Of a stretch of 64,000 nucleotides of DNA, positions 1 through 11,900 are shown one piece after another. Position 1 is the stretch's first letter. Every line of letters starts with the position of its first letter. The translations under genes and the position numbers were made by a program. The notes beneath the pieces are model-generated. The model searched no databases. It had not been told where the DNA came from and was given only the letters and a program-made list of their open reading frames with translations. Origin of the DNA: Flaccisagitta enflata (taxonomy: Eukaryota; Chaetognatha; Sagittoidea; Aphragmophora). The stretch is taken from the NCBI GenBank assembly GCA_965153355.1, contig OZ231126.1, forward strand, positions 55,862,001-55,926,000, given 5' to 3'.

Positions 1-386
1 ACATTTGACAGTACTTTTGACCACCTTCTAAATGGAATATATATATATAAAAAAAAGAAAAAAAAAGAAAAAAAAAGAAAAAAAAAGAGAAAACATTTTC
101 AATCATCAGTTTTTTACTGCAGATTCCAAATCTGCAGTCAAAGTTGCCGCTTTATACACAAAAGCACATGCTAATGGGGAAACCTATTTGATTATGACTT
201 TCCTTTGAGCATTTGTCTTACCACAAAGTCAAAACGCACCAGACAAGATCAACCTTCAATGAAGTCGAGGCCATAGATCAAGGCCAGTCAACAACGAGGC
301 GCGTGTGTAATCAACTTTTTTTTAACCCACTCTGCATTTCATTATCAACATTTGATAGATAGAGAATGGGTCATGCGCCAATTCGT

Positions 387-417
<31 letters not shown>
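1..417. other. AT-rich intergenic DNA with A-rich tracts
   Basis: No gene is seen. Positions about 50-94 hold an A-run interrupted by single G bases, and 388-417 is a homopolymer A tract of about 30 bases. The A tract could be the tail of an old retroposed sequence, but no recognisable element body lies before it. Confidence 0.5.
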
Positions 418-420
<3 letters not shown>

Positions 421-718
421 CCCCTTTGGACAAACGGCGCGGCGCCATGAAATTTCATTATGTTCTTCTTTTTTTTCATCTTATGGCTGTGGTAAGGCTC
501 AATGAGTTTCTGCGCATACGAGCACGACCTTTTGATACGCGCTGTCCCTTAGCGCGGGCTCATTAAGTTTCGTGCGTACGCTGCCGACCTTTGATCTGAG
601 TAAAAAATTGGCCACCATCTTCAATCATGAGACATTGTCAGTAGTTCTATGGACTTGTTATGATATGTTACCATGATAGGCTTTCTAGCCAGAGATCGGT
701 GGTCAACACGAGGTAACA

Positions 719-842
<124 letters not shown>

Positions 843-1034
843 ATTGTAATAGTCCACAGCTACTGTCACGTTACCAGTACGTTACGAGTTCGGAATTGCC
901 TGTACGTCCGTCACGTGTTGGCTGGAAGGCGTGACTAGCTGAGATGTTTCTTCAAAATCCTATTTGCGTCTTATTTGGAAAAGGACCCCACGCCGCGCCA
1001 CACACAGCCACGCTTTCCTCAGGATATTTCCGGA

Positions 1035-3139
<2,105 letters not shown>

Positions 3140-3400
3140 CCCTGTATTCGAAATTATTACCAATTTGCCTGACCTCACGGGATGGCTGCATCAAAAAAGA
3201 ACTTGGGCTTCTATTGTTTAAGGGAATCACTTTTAAGTTTAAACACAATTTAACATTATTCAAAGTTAAACGCCCAGTTTTAGGTGGTTTATGGTCAAGA
3301 AAAACCTGATTTGATGGACTGGCCACGCAATGCGTCGCGGGGAAGAAAGTCAAAATCAGGGGGTAAAATAATCAAACGTTATGAATTATATACACCCCTG
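3140..3400 (-). repeat. Family C interspersed repeat, copy 1
   Basis: In reverse orientation this matches 22680-22860 and 28862-29036. Shared features are an opening with GGGGTGTATA, a C-rich run, a block containing TTCCCCGCGATGC, and a tail with AGTGTTA-ATTGTGTTT. It is non-coding, its ends are unclear, and its class is unknown. Confidence 0.6.
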
Positions 3401-3407
3401 TAATGAG

Positions 3408-4420
3408 TACCAGTAATGGCGGCTGTCGCTTTTTGGAAAATCGTAAGCATTGGTCACTTTTCACCATTTTAGTCACTGAAATTTTGTTAGATCAAATCAA
3501 AAGCAATTGTGTGTATTGACTGCACTGAAAATCAGAGAAAATAGGACTGAGCCAAATGAGCTAGATAAGCTGAAATAATCAAAATGATTCAACCAGACAA
3601 CCAGTTTGCTTACTGATATGCTTTCTTGTATTTGCATGCTTAATCAAAACATTGATTTATTTATCCTATTCAAAATCAGAGAAAAAGCGCAAGCTAAATG
3701 AGCTAAATGAGCTAGAATACTTGAAAACTCCCTCATAGATGAGCAGCTCTGCTCACTGATATGTTTTTTTTTATTTGCTTGCTTAAACAAATTTGAAAAT
3801 ATTCATTCATTTATCATATTTGATATCAGAAAGAATATACTGAGCTTAGTGAGCTAAATGAGCTTAAATGCTCAAAAATGCTTTCACAGATAAGAAGCTG
3901 TGCTCATAAACATGTTATCTTGTATTTGCACGCTCAAACAAACATAAATACACTCTTTTATAGATCCTACACAAAATTGTAGAAAATCAAAAAAATTCCA
4001 CTCGAATTTTTTATAAATATATCTTTAAACAAGGCCGGATACACGGCTACCCTAGTCGCGTGCGGGTGGGCAGGAGCAGTGCTGGAGAAGGTCACTGGGT
4101 CATCTGGGCAGGAGCCGTATGCTCAAAAAGCTCAAAAACGCCGAAAAAGTAAAAAGAGACCGACAGACCGACGGACCGACATAGCGGGGTGTAGAGTCAC
4201 GTAGCACGCGACTAAAAATCATAGCACAAAAAATATTTGTTGTAGAGCATTTTGCTTGGCGCCAAATGAAAGAGAATTATCAAATTTACTTACCCTATCA
4301 ATTTCATTGGAGGCCCCAATCGCTCAATCGAGACCCTCAACTTTCTCATAAGAAAATAAAAACCCTGTTTTTCTCGAATATGTCAAAAAGTCGAAGACTG
4401 ACTTCGACTTTTTTCCCGAT
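3408..4420 (+). repeat. Family A interspersed element, copy 1 (interrupted)
   Basis: Family A opens with TACCAGTAATGGCG and, in most copies, GGAAAAAAGTCG. It contains two or three degenerate subrepeats of roughly 140-170 bp rich in GAGCTAAATGAGCT, and ends with a 12-bp stem hairpin AAAAAGTCGAAG/CTTCGACTTTTT before TCCCGAT or TCCCAAT. Intact copies are about 830-850 bp and non-coding. This copy is longer because a family B element sits inside it. Its right end lies only 25 bases before an exon of the DM9 gene, so it was inserted into an intron. Confidence 0.8.
4030..4213 (-). mobile_element. Family B element, short copy nested in family A
   Basis: Read on the minus strand it starts AGTCGCGTGC and ends GGCCTTG. 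The uninterrupted family A copy at 27682-28533 supplies the empty site: there the two flanks meet in one run of six A bases, whereas here three A bases lie to the left and five to the right. Insertion was therefore into a T-run (minus strand) with at most a two-base duplication. The body holds GACC-type tetramer repeats and no coding frame. Confidence 0.85.
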
Positions 4421-4445
4421 TAAATCTTACGTTTTCCTTTTGCAG

Positions 4446-5786
4446 TGTGATCTCCATTCCATGGGGCCTCGCCGAGTACAAATACGACAGTTTTGAGCTC
4501 CTTACGATCGAGGTGCCATCTCCGAATGCACGTCAAATCCACACGGAATTCGGAAAGAAGCTCAATGGAATTCATTGGAGCAAATGCCAACGTGGTGCCA
4601 TCCCCAAATACGCCGTCAAAGGAGGTCTCAGCGAAGGTCAGTGCTCCGAGTTTCTTTCGGCGTTTTGGCTTAGGTGATCAGCCAATTAATGATGTGAAAT
4701 ATTCATTAAAGTATTTTACTTGAAGAATTGCCAAGATTTTAAATATACAATTGCGCCATGTTTATTTTGTATTTAAAAAAATGATATCTTTAAGTATAAA
4801 AACCTATCTATCTACCTATCTTTTAGTATAAAAACCATGATATTTATTAGTTTCTTTCATGCACAGACGGGGAATTGTTGTACATCGGACGAAACGCGGG
4901 ATCTCTAGTTGATGGTCGTAACGCTTTGGGCGATCGCTTTCCGGCGCAATCACCGCCTCGTCGACTCATCGGCAAAGTCCATTCTAGATTTGGCCGCCTT
5001 TATATCGCATTCAGAGGCGTCGAATATTTTTACGACGAATACGAAGTTCTCGCGCTCAATCAATCGCCGGCAGCTTTGCAAGTGAGCGTTTCCATCTTCT
5101 GTAATAACCGGGAAGCCCGGTTCTTTTTAAGAGTATGCTTTATCGCCTTCTGAATATGGTTGAAAAGAATGGCTTTTGGAGCACTCGAACGACTTTTCTA
5201 TGGTATTTGGTCGCTATGACTTGAGAAAACTCAACCGGACTACCAGAAACCTCACATTCCAAGATAGTAATTATGTGATTTCTTCGCCCGCATATAGGTT
5301 CTTTGTCGCAATCTCATTCTTCGATGCTGCGCGCCTTCCTCTTCCTCCTCTTCCTCTTCCTCTCCTCCAGACATCCTCTCGCTGCCTTTACCAACCAAGC
5401 TCCTGACATTCCTCAGCCGCGCTTTACCGTCGTCTGCCCAAATAGCTCCGATCGAATTTGAGTCTCAGCCGGGAACACTTGCCTCTGAAAACAGTACAAA
5501 CAGTCACGATAGTGACGTGGTTGACGACAGCGCCGGCGTTGACGAGCTGGGTCATTTGATTGAATTGAGCGCCATCACTGAAAAAGCCCACGATAGACTC
5601 GACCCCGACTCGTGTTTATCTTCCACTTCATCTTCGTCTTCTGAATCATCATCCGACGACGACGACGACAAAAACGGCATCGACAACGAAATGGCCGTTC
5701 ACGCTGAGAAGCCGGAAAATGAAGTGGAAGACGACGAATGGACCTCTCAGTTTTTCCCCTCCATATCCTGGAACCATGACTGTTAA
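4446..5786 (+). CDS. DM9 (DUF3421) domain protein with acidic Ser-rich tail, 5' end not seen
   Basis: Three exons, 4446-4636, 4867-5081 and 5298-5786, join in frame with GT-AG introns (phases 1 and 0) and end in TAA. Exons 1 and 2 form a DM9 unit: a conserved W, then GAIPKYAVKGG, LLYIGRN, IGKVH and a closing YEVL. DM9 proteins are often mannose or glycan binding in molluscs and insects, and some sense microbes, but the ligand here is unknown. The last exon encodes about 162 residues outside DM9: a serine run, then Ser/Glu/Asp-rich segments with five consecutive Asp, ending in Asp-Cys. That tail is unlike typical DM9 proteins, which are often just two DM9 repeats. The first visible exon starts in codon phase, so at least one upstream exon with the start codon is missing. 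A family A repeat fills the preceding intron up to 25 bases from the acceptor. Confidence 0.75.
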
Positions 5787-5890
5787 TTGTCCACAAGTTT
5801 GCTTTCAGAGGTGTCAAAATGAATTATGCTAGGAGGATAAATAACTTCTAACCAACTAACATTTACAAATAATCGCGCGTCTGTGATACA

Positions 5891-5924
<34 letters not shown>

Positions 5925-6136
5925 ACAAAATCTCCTCTTCCAGACGTTGAAAGACACCTTGACTTTTTTCTCAACGAGAATTACCCAAATCTGACTTAGA
6001 ACTATGCAGTTTTACTCCGTGGTTTATGTCTACGGGGCCATGTGACCGCGTTGCACACGTGATTGCATTTGAAAGGGATAATTATAGCGGACTCTTGGAA
6101 GACCCTCTCAAGGGTTGTTGTTGTTGTTGCCGGACG
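5787..6136 (+). promoter_or_regulatory. Intergenic spacer, likely 3' end of DM9 gene and promoter of the SDR gene
   Basis: Only 350 bases separate the DM9 stop from the dehydrogenase start, both on the plus strand. A short (CT)n tract lies at about 5892-5923 and a (TTG)n stretch just before the ATG. No TATA box or clear polyadenylation signal could be assigned. Confidence 0.35.
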
Positions 6137-7923
6137 ATGTCTCTCGCCGGTCGTTTGGCCCTGATTACCGGCGGCGGAAGTGGCATCGGGAGAGCCACAT
6201 GTCTGACGCTTCTCAAGAACGGCGCCCGAGTGGCGGCCGTCGACGTCAACCTTGAAGGGGCGCGACAAACATGTCTTGACTCGGGTGGGGAATCCAACGA
6301 AATACGTGGTAAGTTTGCGCGTTTGTCTTGTATGGTTTTTCTCTGCTTTTGTTTTTTTCCCCGATTCCCTGATGATCTCGACGATTGAATAATCAATCTG
6401 AAAAAATGGAGGAATGGTTCGAATTGGTTAGACGGACGATTGGATGCATGGACGGACGGATGAATGAATGATAGAATGAATGAAAGATAGGATGAATGAT
6501 ATTTGTCGGGAAAAAATAATCAACAACGAATGATACGTTAAAGGAATGAATATTAAACTGATAAAAGACGTTTTTGCTTAAACATTCAGCCTTTGACGCG
6601 GACATCCGATGCAGAAAATCAGTAAATGCGCTGTGGAACTCGGTTAAGGAAGAATTTGGCGACGTCCCTTCAATCATCGTTAATTCTGCCGGTTGGTTGT
6701 GGCAATTTATAGCGTGAATGAAAAGAAGTTTCCGCCACAGGAGCGGTTGTCCTAGGATATCCTAGATTCATGCCAGAAGTTTTCTCACGATTTTCCTCGT
6801 TTTGCAAACCAAGGAATCACGAGGGATGGTTTTCTCCTCTCCATGGACGATGAGAGATTCGACGAAGTTATGGACATCAATCTCAAAGGAACATTTCTTG
6901 TCACTCAAATCGCTTGTCAACAAATGATTCAGCACGGGGATGGCGCTGGAGGTGCTATCGTCAACATTTCCTCCATTTCGGCAAAGATTGGAAACTTGGG
7001 CCAAGCCAATTACGTCGCTTCCAAAGCCGGCGTTACTGGTATGCACGTATTATCTTGCTAAAAAGTATAACAAGATGCAATACAGTTCATTTGTTTATCA
7101 ATAAGTACATTTATCATTTGTTAAATACAACTATTACTGTGCGCCATCTCCCTGGGCTTTAACTTAGGCTTTCATGAGCCTCGGTATGCTTCTATAAAGT
7201 GATAGAGGGTAAAGAAGTGTGATGCTCTTCCACACATTGAGAACTATTCTCTTGAGCCTTGCCCTTTAGCCCCTACTACAGTTTATTCATCTGACTATTA
7301 CCATTTGATCGGATTGAGGCCTAGACTATTACCAGGCCAACTTGGCGCCAACTTAACGCCAGCTTGACGCCATAGTCTGAGCAAAAAAGATGCGTTTGTC
7401 CCTGACAATGTTGCGCTCAAAAAATATTAAAATTCTAAAACGCAATTTTTTCACCATTTTCCACTGGAGGTAGCAATTTTGTTTTTCTTGACATTTCTAA
7501 ATAACTGAATTTAGAGCTATGCGGTTTGCACCATTTGATTGGAAATTTGATGAAGTTTTTAGGCGTCATCAATTTTCCTGTGTTTGCATCATTCTTTTGG
7601 TAGTTATGCCCTATAATGCTTGTTGTTATATATATTAGCAAGATAGTATGTCTGGTTGTTTGGTCTGTCGGCTATCGGTAGTCATCCTATTGTAAGCCTG
7701 CTCTGTCTCTGATGCCACGCGCGCAGCCCTACACATTCACTTTCACACAGAGAGAAACGCAATCAGTCGCCGTGATTCGATGTCGGTGTTAGGCGTTCTC
7801 ATTAGAGAGAAAGCCAGAAATTATCATGGATAATGTGCTTTTTGTTTTCATCTCAAGGATTTACCAAGACGGTCGCGAGAGAAATGGCCAAGTTCAAGAT
7901 CCGCGCTAATACGATTGTTCCAG
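6137..7923 (+). CDS. HSD17B8: Short-chain dehydrogenase/reductase, HSD17B8/FabG-like, 3' end missing
   Basis: Four exons, 6137-6308, 6590-6691, 6814-7038 and 7858-7923, all joined at phase 1 with GT-AG introns, give 188 residues. The classical SDR signature is complete as far as it goes: TGGGSGIG cofactor loop at residues 11-18, acidic Asp62, NSAG at 89-92, active-site Asn114 in NLKGTF, Ser145 in NISS, and Tyr158/Lys162 in YVASK. The segment NLKGTFLVTQ plus the GNLGQANY loop closely resembles 17-beta-hydroxysteroid dehydrogenase 8, the NAD-dependent subunit of mitochondrial 3-ketoacyl-ACP reductase (fatty-acid synthesis type II), which also oxidises estradiol. Family members have about 260 residues, so about 70 C-terminal residues (the substrate-binding lid) are absent. 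The last visible donor (CCAG|GTAACT) is followed within about 50 bases by a 3.1-kb satellite and then a sequence gap. Either the terminal exon is lost in the gap or the gene is disrupted. Confidence 0.85.
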
Positions 7924-7974
7924 GTAACTAACCCCTACTAAAATCTTGCTAGCTTTTGCAATATTGATCTTGAC

Positions 7975-10900
7975 TCGCACTCTTCAAAACGCATTCACTC
8001 AATTCTAAAGACACTCATTCACTCAATTCTGGACAGTCGACACGCTCTTTCCCTTCATTCTGAGCACATACATTCAATTCTGAACACATTTATTCAATTC
8101 TGAACACGCTCATTCACTCACTTCTGAACCCGCTCATTCACTCAATTCTGAGCGCGCTCATTCACTTAACTCTGGACACACATTCACTCAGTTCTGGACA
8201 GTGGACACGCTTTTTCCCTTCATTCTGAGCACATTCATTCAATTCTGAACACATTTATTCAATTCTGAACACGCTCCTTCACTCAATTCTGAACGCGCTC
8301 CTCTACTAAATTCTGAACATGCTCTTTCACTTAATTCTGAACACGCTCTTTCTGAACACGCTCTTTCACTTAATTTTGAAAATGCTCATTCATGCAATTC
8401 TGAACTGATTTATTCAATTCTGAACACGCTCACTCACTCAATTCTGAACACGCTCACTCACTCAATTCTGAACACACAACTCACTCACTCAATTCTGAAC
8501 ACGCTCACTCTCTCAATTCTGAACGCGCTCACTCTCTCAATTCTGAACACGCTCACTCACTCAATTCTGAACACGCTCACTCTCTCCATTATGAACACGG
8601 TCACTCTCTCCATTCTGAACCCGGTCACTCTCTCAATTCTGAACACGGTCACTCTCTCCATTCTGAACACGCTCACTCTCTCCATTCTGAACACGCTCAC
8701 TCTCTCCATTCTGAGAACCGCTCCACTCTCTCCGTCTGGGTTCAAACTCTCTCTCCATTCTGAACACGCTCACTCTCTCCATTCTGAACACGCTCCCTCT
8801 CTCCATTCTGAACAACTCCTCTCTCCATTCTGAACCGCTCTCCTCTCCTCCCATTCAGGAACATCCTCTCTCCATTCCTGAATAGCTCACTCTCTCATTC
8901 TGAACACGCCCACTCTCTCCATTCTGAACACGCTCACTCTCTCCATTTCTAGACACGCTCCTCTCTCCATTCTAGACACGCTCCTCTCTCCATTCCTGAA
9001 CGCTCGCTCTCTCTCTCCATTCTGAACACGCTCCCTCTCTCCATTCTGAACACGCTCACTCTCTCCATTCTGAACACGCTCACTCTCTCCATTCTGAACA
9101 CGCTCACTCTCTCCATTCTGAACCCGCTCACCTCTCCATTCTGAACACGCTCCCTCTCCGTGAACCGCTCCTCTCTCCATTCTGAACACGCTCACTCTCT
9201 CCAGTCGAACACGCTCCTCTCTCCATTCTGAACACGCTCACTCTCCATTCTCAGAACACGCTCACTCTCTCCATTCTGAACACGCTCCCTCTCTCCATTC
9301 TGAACACGCTCACTCTCTCCATTCTGAACACGCTCACTCTCTCCATTCTGAACACGCTCACTCTCTCCATTCTGAACACGCTCCTCTCTCTCCATTCTGA
9401 ACACGCTCACTCTCTCCATTCTAACACGCTCCACTCTCTCTGGTCTGGTTTCGCTCACTCTCTCCATTGAACCACGGCCTCACTCTCTCCATTCTGAACC
9501 ACGCTCCTCTCTCCATTCTAGTTTCATCCTCTCCATTCTGAACCAGCTCCTCTCCATTCTGAACACTCCTCTCTCCATTCTGAACACGCTCACTCTCTCC
9601 ATTCTGAACACGCTCACTCTCTCCATTCTGAACACGCTCACTCTCTCCATTCTGAACACGCTCACTCTCTCAATTCTGAACACTCTCACTCTCTCCATTC
9701 TGAACACGCTCCCTCTCTCAATTCTGAACACGCTCACTCTCTTAATTCTGAACACGCTCCCTCTCTCAATTCTGAACACGCTCACTCTCTCGAGATTCTG
9801 AGCAGCTCCTCTCTCAATTCTAGGAACACGCTCTCTCTCTAATTCTGAACACGCTCACTCTCTCAATTCTGGACACGGTCACTCTCTCAATTCTGAACAC
9901 GCTCACTCTCATTCCTGGTCTTGACTCACTCTCTCAATTAGAACACGCTCCTCTCTCAATTCTGAACCGCTCTCCCGCTCTCTCAATTCTGAACACGCTC
10001 ACTCTCTCAGATTCTGAACCCACTCACTCCTCTCAATTCTGAACACGCTCACCCTCTCAATTCTGAACACGCTCACTCTCTCAATTCTGAACCCGCTCCT
10101 CTCTCAATTCTAGACACGCTCCACTCTCTCAATTCTGAACACGCTCACTCTCTCGATTCTGAACACGCTCGCTCACTCTCTCAATTCTGAACACGCTCAC
10201 CTTCTCAATTCTGAACACGCTCACTTTCTCAATTCTGAACACGCTCACCCTCTCAATTCTGAACACGCTCCACGCTCACTCTCTCAATTCTGAACAAGCT
10301 CACTCTCTCAATTCTGAACAAGCTCACTCTCTCAATTCTGAACACGCTCACTCTCTCAATTCTGAACACGCTCACTCTCTCAATTCTGAACACGCTCTCT
10401 CTCTCAATTCTGAACAAGCTCACTCTCTCAATTCTGAACAAGCTCACTCTCTCAATTCTGAACACGCTCACTCCCTCAATTCTGAACACGCTCACTCTCT
10501 CAATTCTGAACACGCTCACTCTCTCAATTCTGAACACGCTCACTCTCTCAATTCTGAACACGCTCACTCTCTCAATTCTGAACACGCTCACTCTCTCAGA
10601 TTCTGAACACGCTCACTCTCATAATTCTGAACACGCTCACTCTCTCAATTCTGAACGCGCTCACTCTCTCAATTCTGAACACGCTCACTCTCTCAGTTCT
10701 GAACACGCTCACTCTCTCAATTCTGAACATGCTCACTCTCTCAATTCTGAACACGCTCACTCTCTCAATTCTGAACACACTCACTCTCTCAATTCTGAAC
10801 ACGCTCACTCTCTCCATTCTGAACACGCTCACTCTCTCAATTCTGAACACACTCACTCCTCAGTTCTAGTTCTCGCTCACTCTCTCAATTCTAAACACGC

Positions 10901-11105
10901 TCACTCTCTCAATTCTGAACACGCTCACTCTCTCCATTCTGAACACGCTCCTCTCAATTCCTGAACACACACTCACTCTCCAATTTACAGACACAGCTCA
11001 CTCTCTCCAATTCTGAACAACTCCTCTCTCCAGTTCTGAACACGCTCACTCTCTCAATTCTGAACACACTCACTCTCTCAATTCTGAACACGCTCACTAT
11101 CTCAA
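7975..11105. repeat. 24-bp satellite array (about 3.1 kb)
   Basis: Roughly 120-130 copies of a 24-bp unit built from CACTCTCTC and ATTCTGAACACGCT. The left edge (7975-8560) is degenerate and of variable period. Then comes a block with CCATTCTG (8580-9700, with many indels), and finally a homogeneous block with CAATTCTG (9720-11105). Because 24 is divisible by three, the minus strand stays open and reads as an 8-residue RMERVSVF repeat. I treat this as a by-product because the array has no start, splice or context support and is broken by frameshifts. It sits in or after intron 4 of the dehydrogenase gene. Confidence 0.95.
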
Positions 11106-11115
11106 NNNNNNNNNN
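11106..11115. other. Assembly gap (10 N)
   Basis: Ten N bases mark an unresolved join of unknown true size. The satellite lies left of it and retrotransposon sequence right of it, so any 5' LTR, most of gag and the last dehydrogenase exon may be missing here. Confidence 0.99.
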
Positions 11116-11130
11116 AGAAACAAAGAGAAA

Positions 11131-11328
11131 ATGGTTAATCATGAAGTTTTCTTCTGCACCGCCGCCTTGATGACCAATATGAGGACGCATCTCAGAGAGA
11201 ACACGGACCTACTGGGTCACATCGAGCTCATCATCAAAAACACACCATCCGAGTGCGATTTCATGACCGAATATTTGACCGTTCCCTTCTTTCCGTCAGG
11301 AACTATGCTTCGCGTACGGTGCAAAACA
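11131..11328 (+). CDS. Possible gag upstream fragment in another frame
   Basis: An ATG-initiated 65-residue frame begins 16 bases after the N gap and stops at 11328. It is in a different frame from the nucleocapsid segment that starts just downstream, with a +1 offset. It could be the end of the capsid region joined by frameshifting, by a splice to the acceptor at 11298-11299, or by a sequence error next to the gap. No family was recognised, and it may not be translated. Confidence 0.3.
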
Positions 11329-11896
11329 TAGCGATGGAAGGAGAGAGGAGTTTCGCAAACCAATCGCAGCGCCAATCCACGAAAAAAACCGGAAGAGGAA
11401 GAGGATTCAACCGCCAATCGATCGCGACTTTAAACAGGAATTCCTCCGCCGGCAGAGGGAGGAGGCCAAACACCCGTCAACATCCAGAGGCAGAGGGGTA
11501 CAGGCAGGGGCCGCAGCCCGCCGAGGCAACCCCGGCAACCCCACTACGTCAAGGGGTCGTATCGGGGGCTGCGGGGGCGCTACCAGGGGCCGAGGGACGG
11601 CAGGGCCATCCAGGCCAGGCGCTAGAGGCAAAGGAATAGCCTCGTTCAACCACAGCACATCTCTCAATGAGGCAGCAAAGGCTGCCAACGCGGCAGGACT
11701 ACGCGGGTGCCTGGGCTGCCTCCGGACTTCTCATTTATACGAGGATTTTTTCAAGTTTTGTCCTGATACATGTGTCTTCTGTAAGAAAGTGTTTACCCGT
11801 AACGATTCTAGGCATTTTGCGCCATTATGTCGCAAAATGCCTAAGGACAAAGCCGAGAGAATGAAAATCTTGAGAGAGGCTGCAAAATCTAAATGA
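11279..11896 (+). CDS. gag: Gag C-terminal (nucleocapsid) region
   Basis: The frame is open from 11279 to the TGA at 11894-11896 (205 codons). It has no proper start because it is either preceded by an upstream gag frame or entered by splicing at the pyrimidine-rich acceptor ending 11299. Its first third is basic (KNRKRKR). A long Arg-Gly-rich middle follows (RGRG, RGRGTAG, RPGARGKG), typical of RNA-binding tails. Near the C terminus is a zinc-knuckle-like motif, C-X2-C-X10-H-X4-C with one further Cys four residues before. This spacing is wider than the retroviral CX2CX4HX4C knuckle. The likely role is packaging the element RNA in virus-like particles. Pol continues in the same frame after the stop. 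Confidence 0.6.
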   Translation, partial: PFPSFRQELCFAYGAKHSDGRREEFRKPIAAPIHEKNRKRKRIQPPIDRDFKQEFLRRQREEAKHPSTSRGRGVQAGAAARRGNPGNPTTSRGRIGGCGGATRGRGTAGPSRPGARGKGIASFNHSTSLNEAAKAANAAGLRGCLGCLRTSHLYEDFFKFCPDTCVFCKKVFTRNDSRHFAPLCRKMPKDKAERMKILREAAKSK

Positions 11897-11900
11897 CTAG
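11894..11900 (+). promoter_or_regulatory. UGA-CUAG stop-codon readthrough site between gag and pol
   Basis: The stop codon ending gag is TGA directly followed by CTAG. Gag and Pol are in the same frame across it, and pol has no ATG in this frame near the junction. UGA followed by CUA(G) is the strongest known sequence context for readthrough in animal cells and resembles that used by some animal RNA viruses and a few cellular genes. Readthrough would yield a minor Gag-Pol fusion, as in gammaretroviruses (which use UAG). That the site works here is an inference. Confidence 0.65.

Noticed and set aside
5517-5786. Separate small acidic protein gene
   Set aside because: It is the in-frame end of the third DM9-gene exon (5298-5786) and has no ATG of its own at 5517.
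7975-11105. CRISPR-like array
   Set aside because: The units are head-to-tail with no unique spacers, in a eukaryotic genome. It is a satellite.
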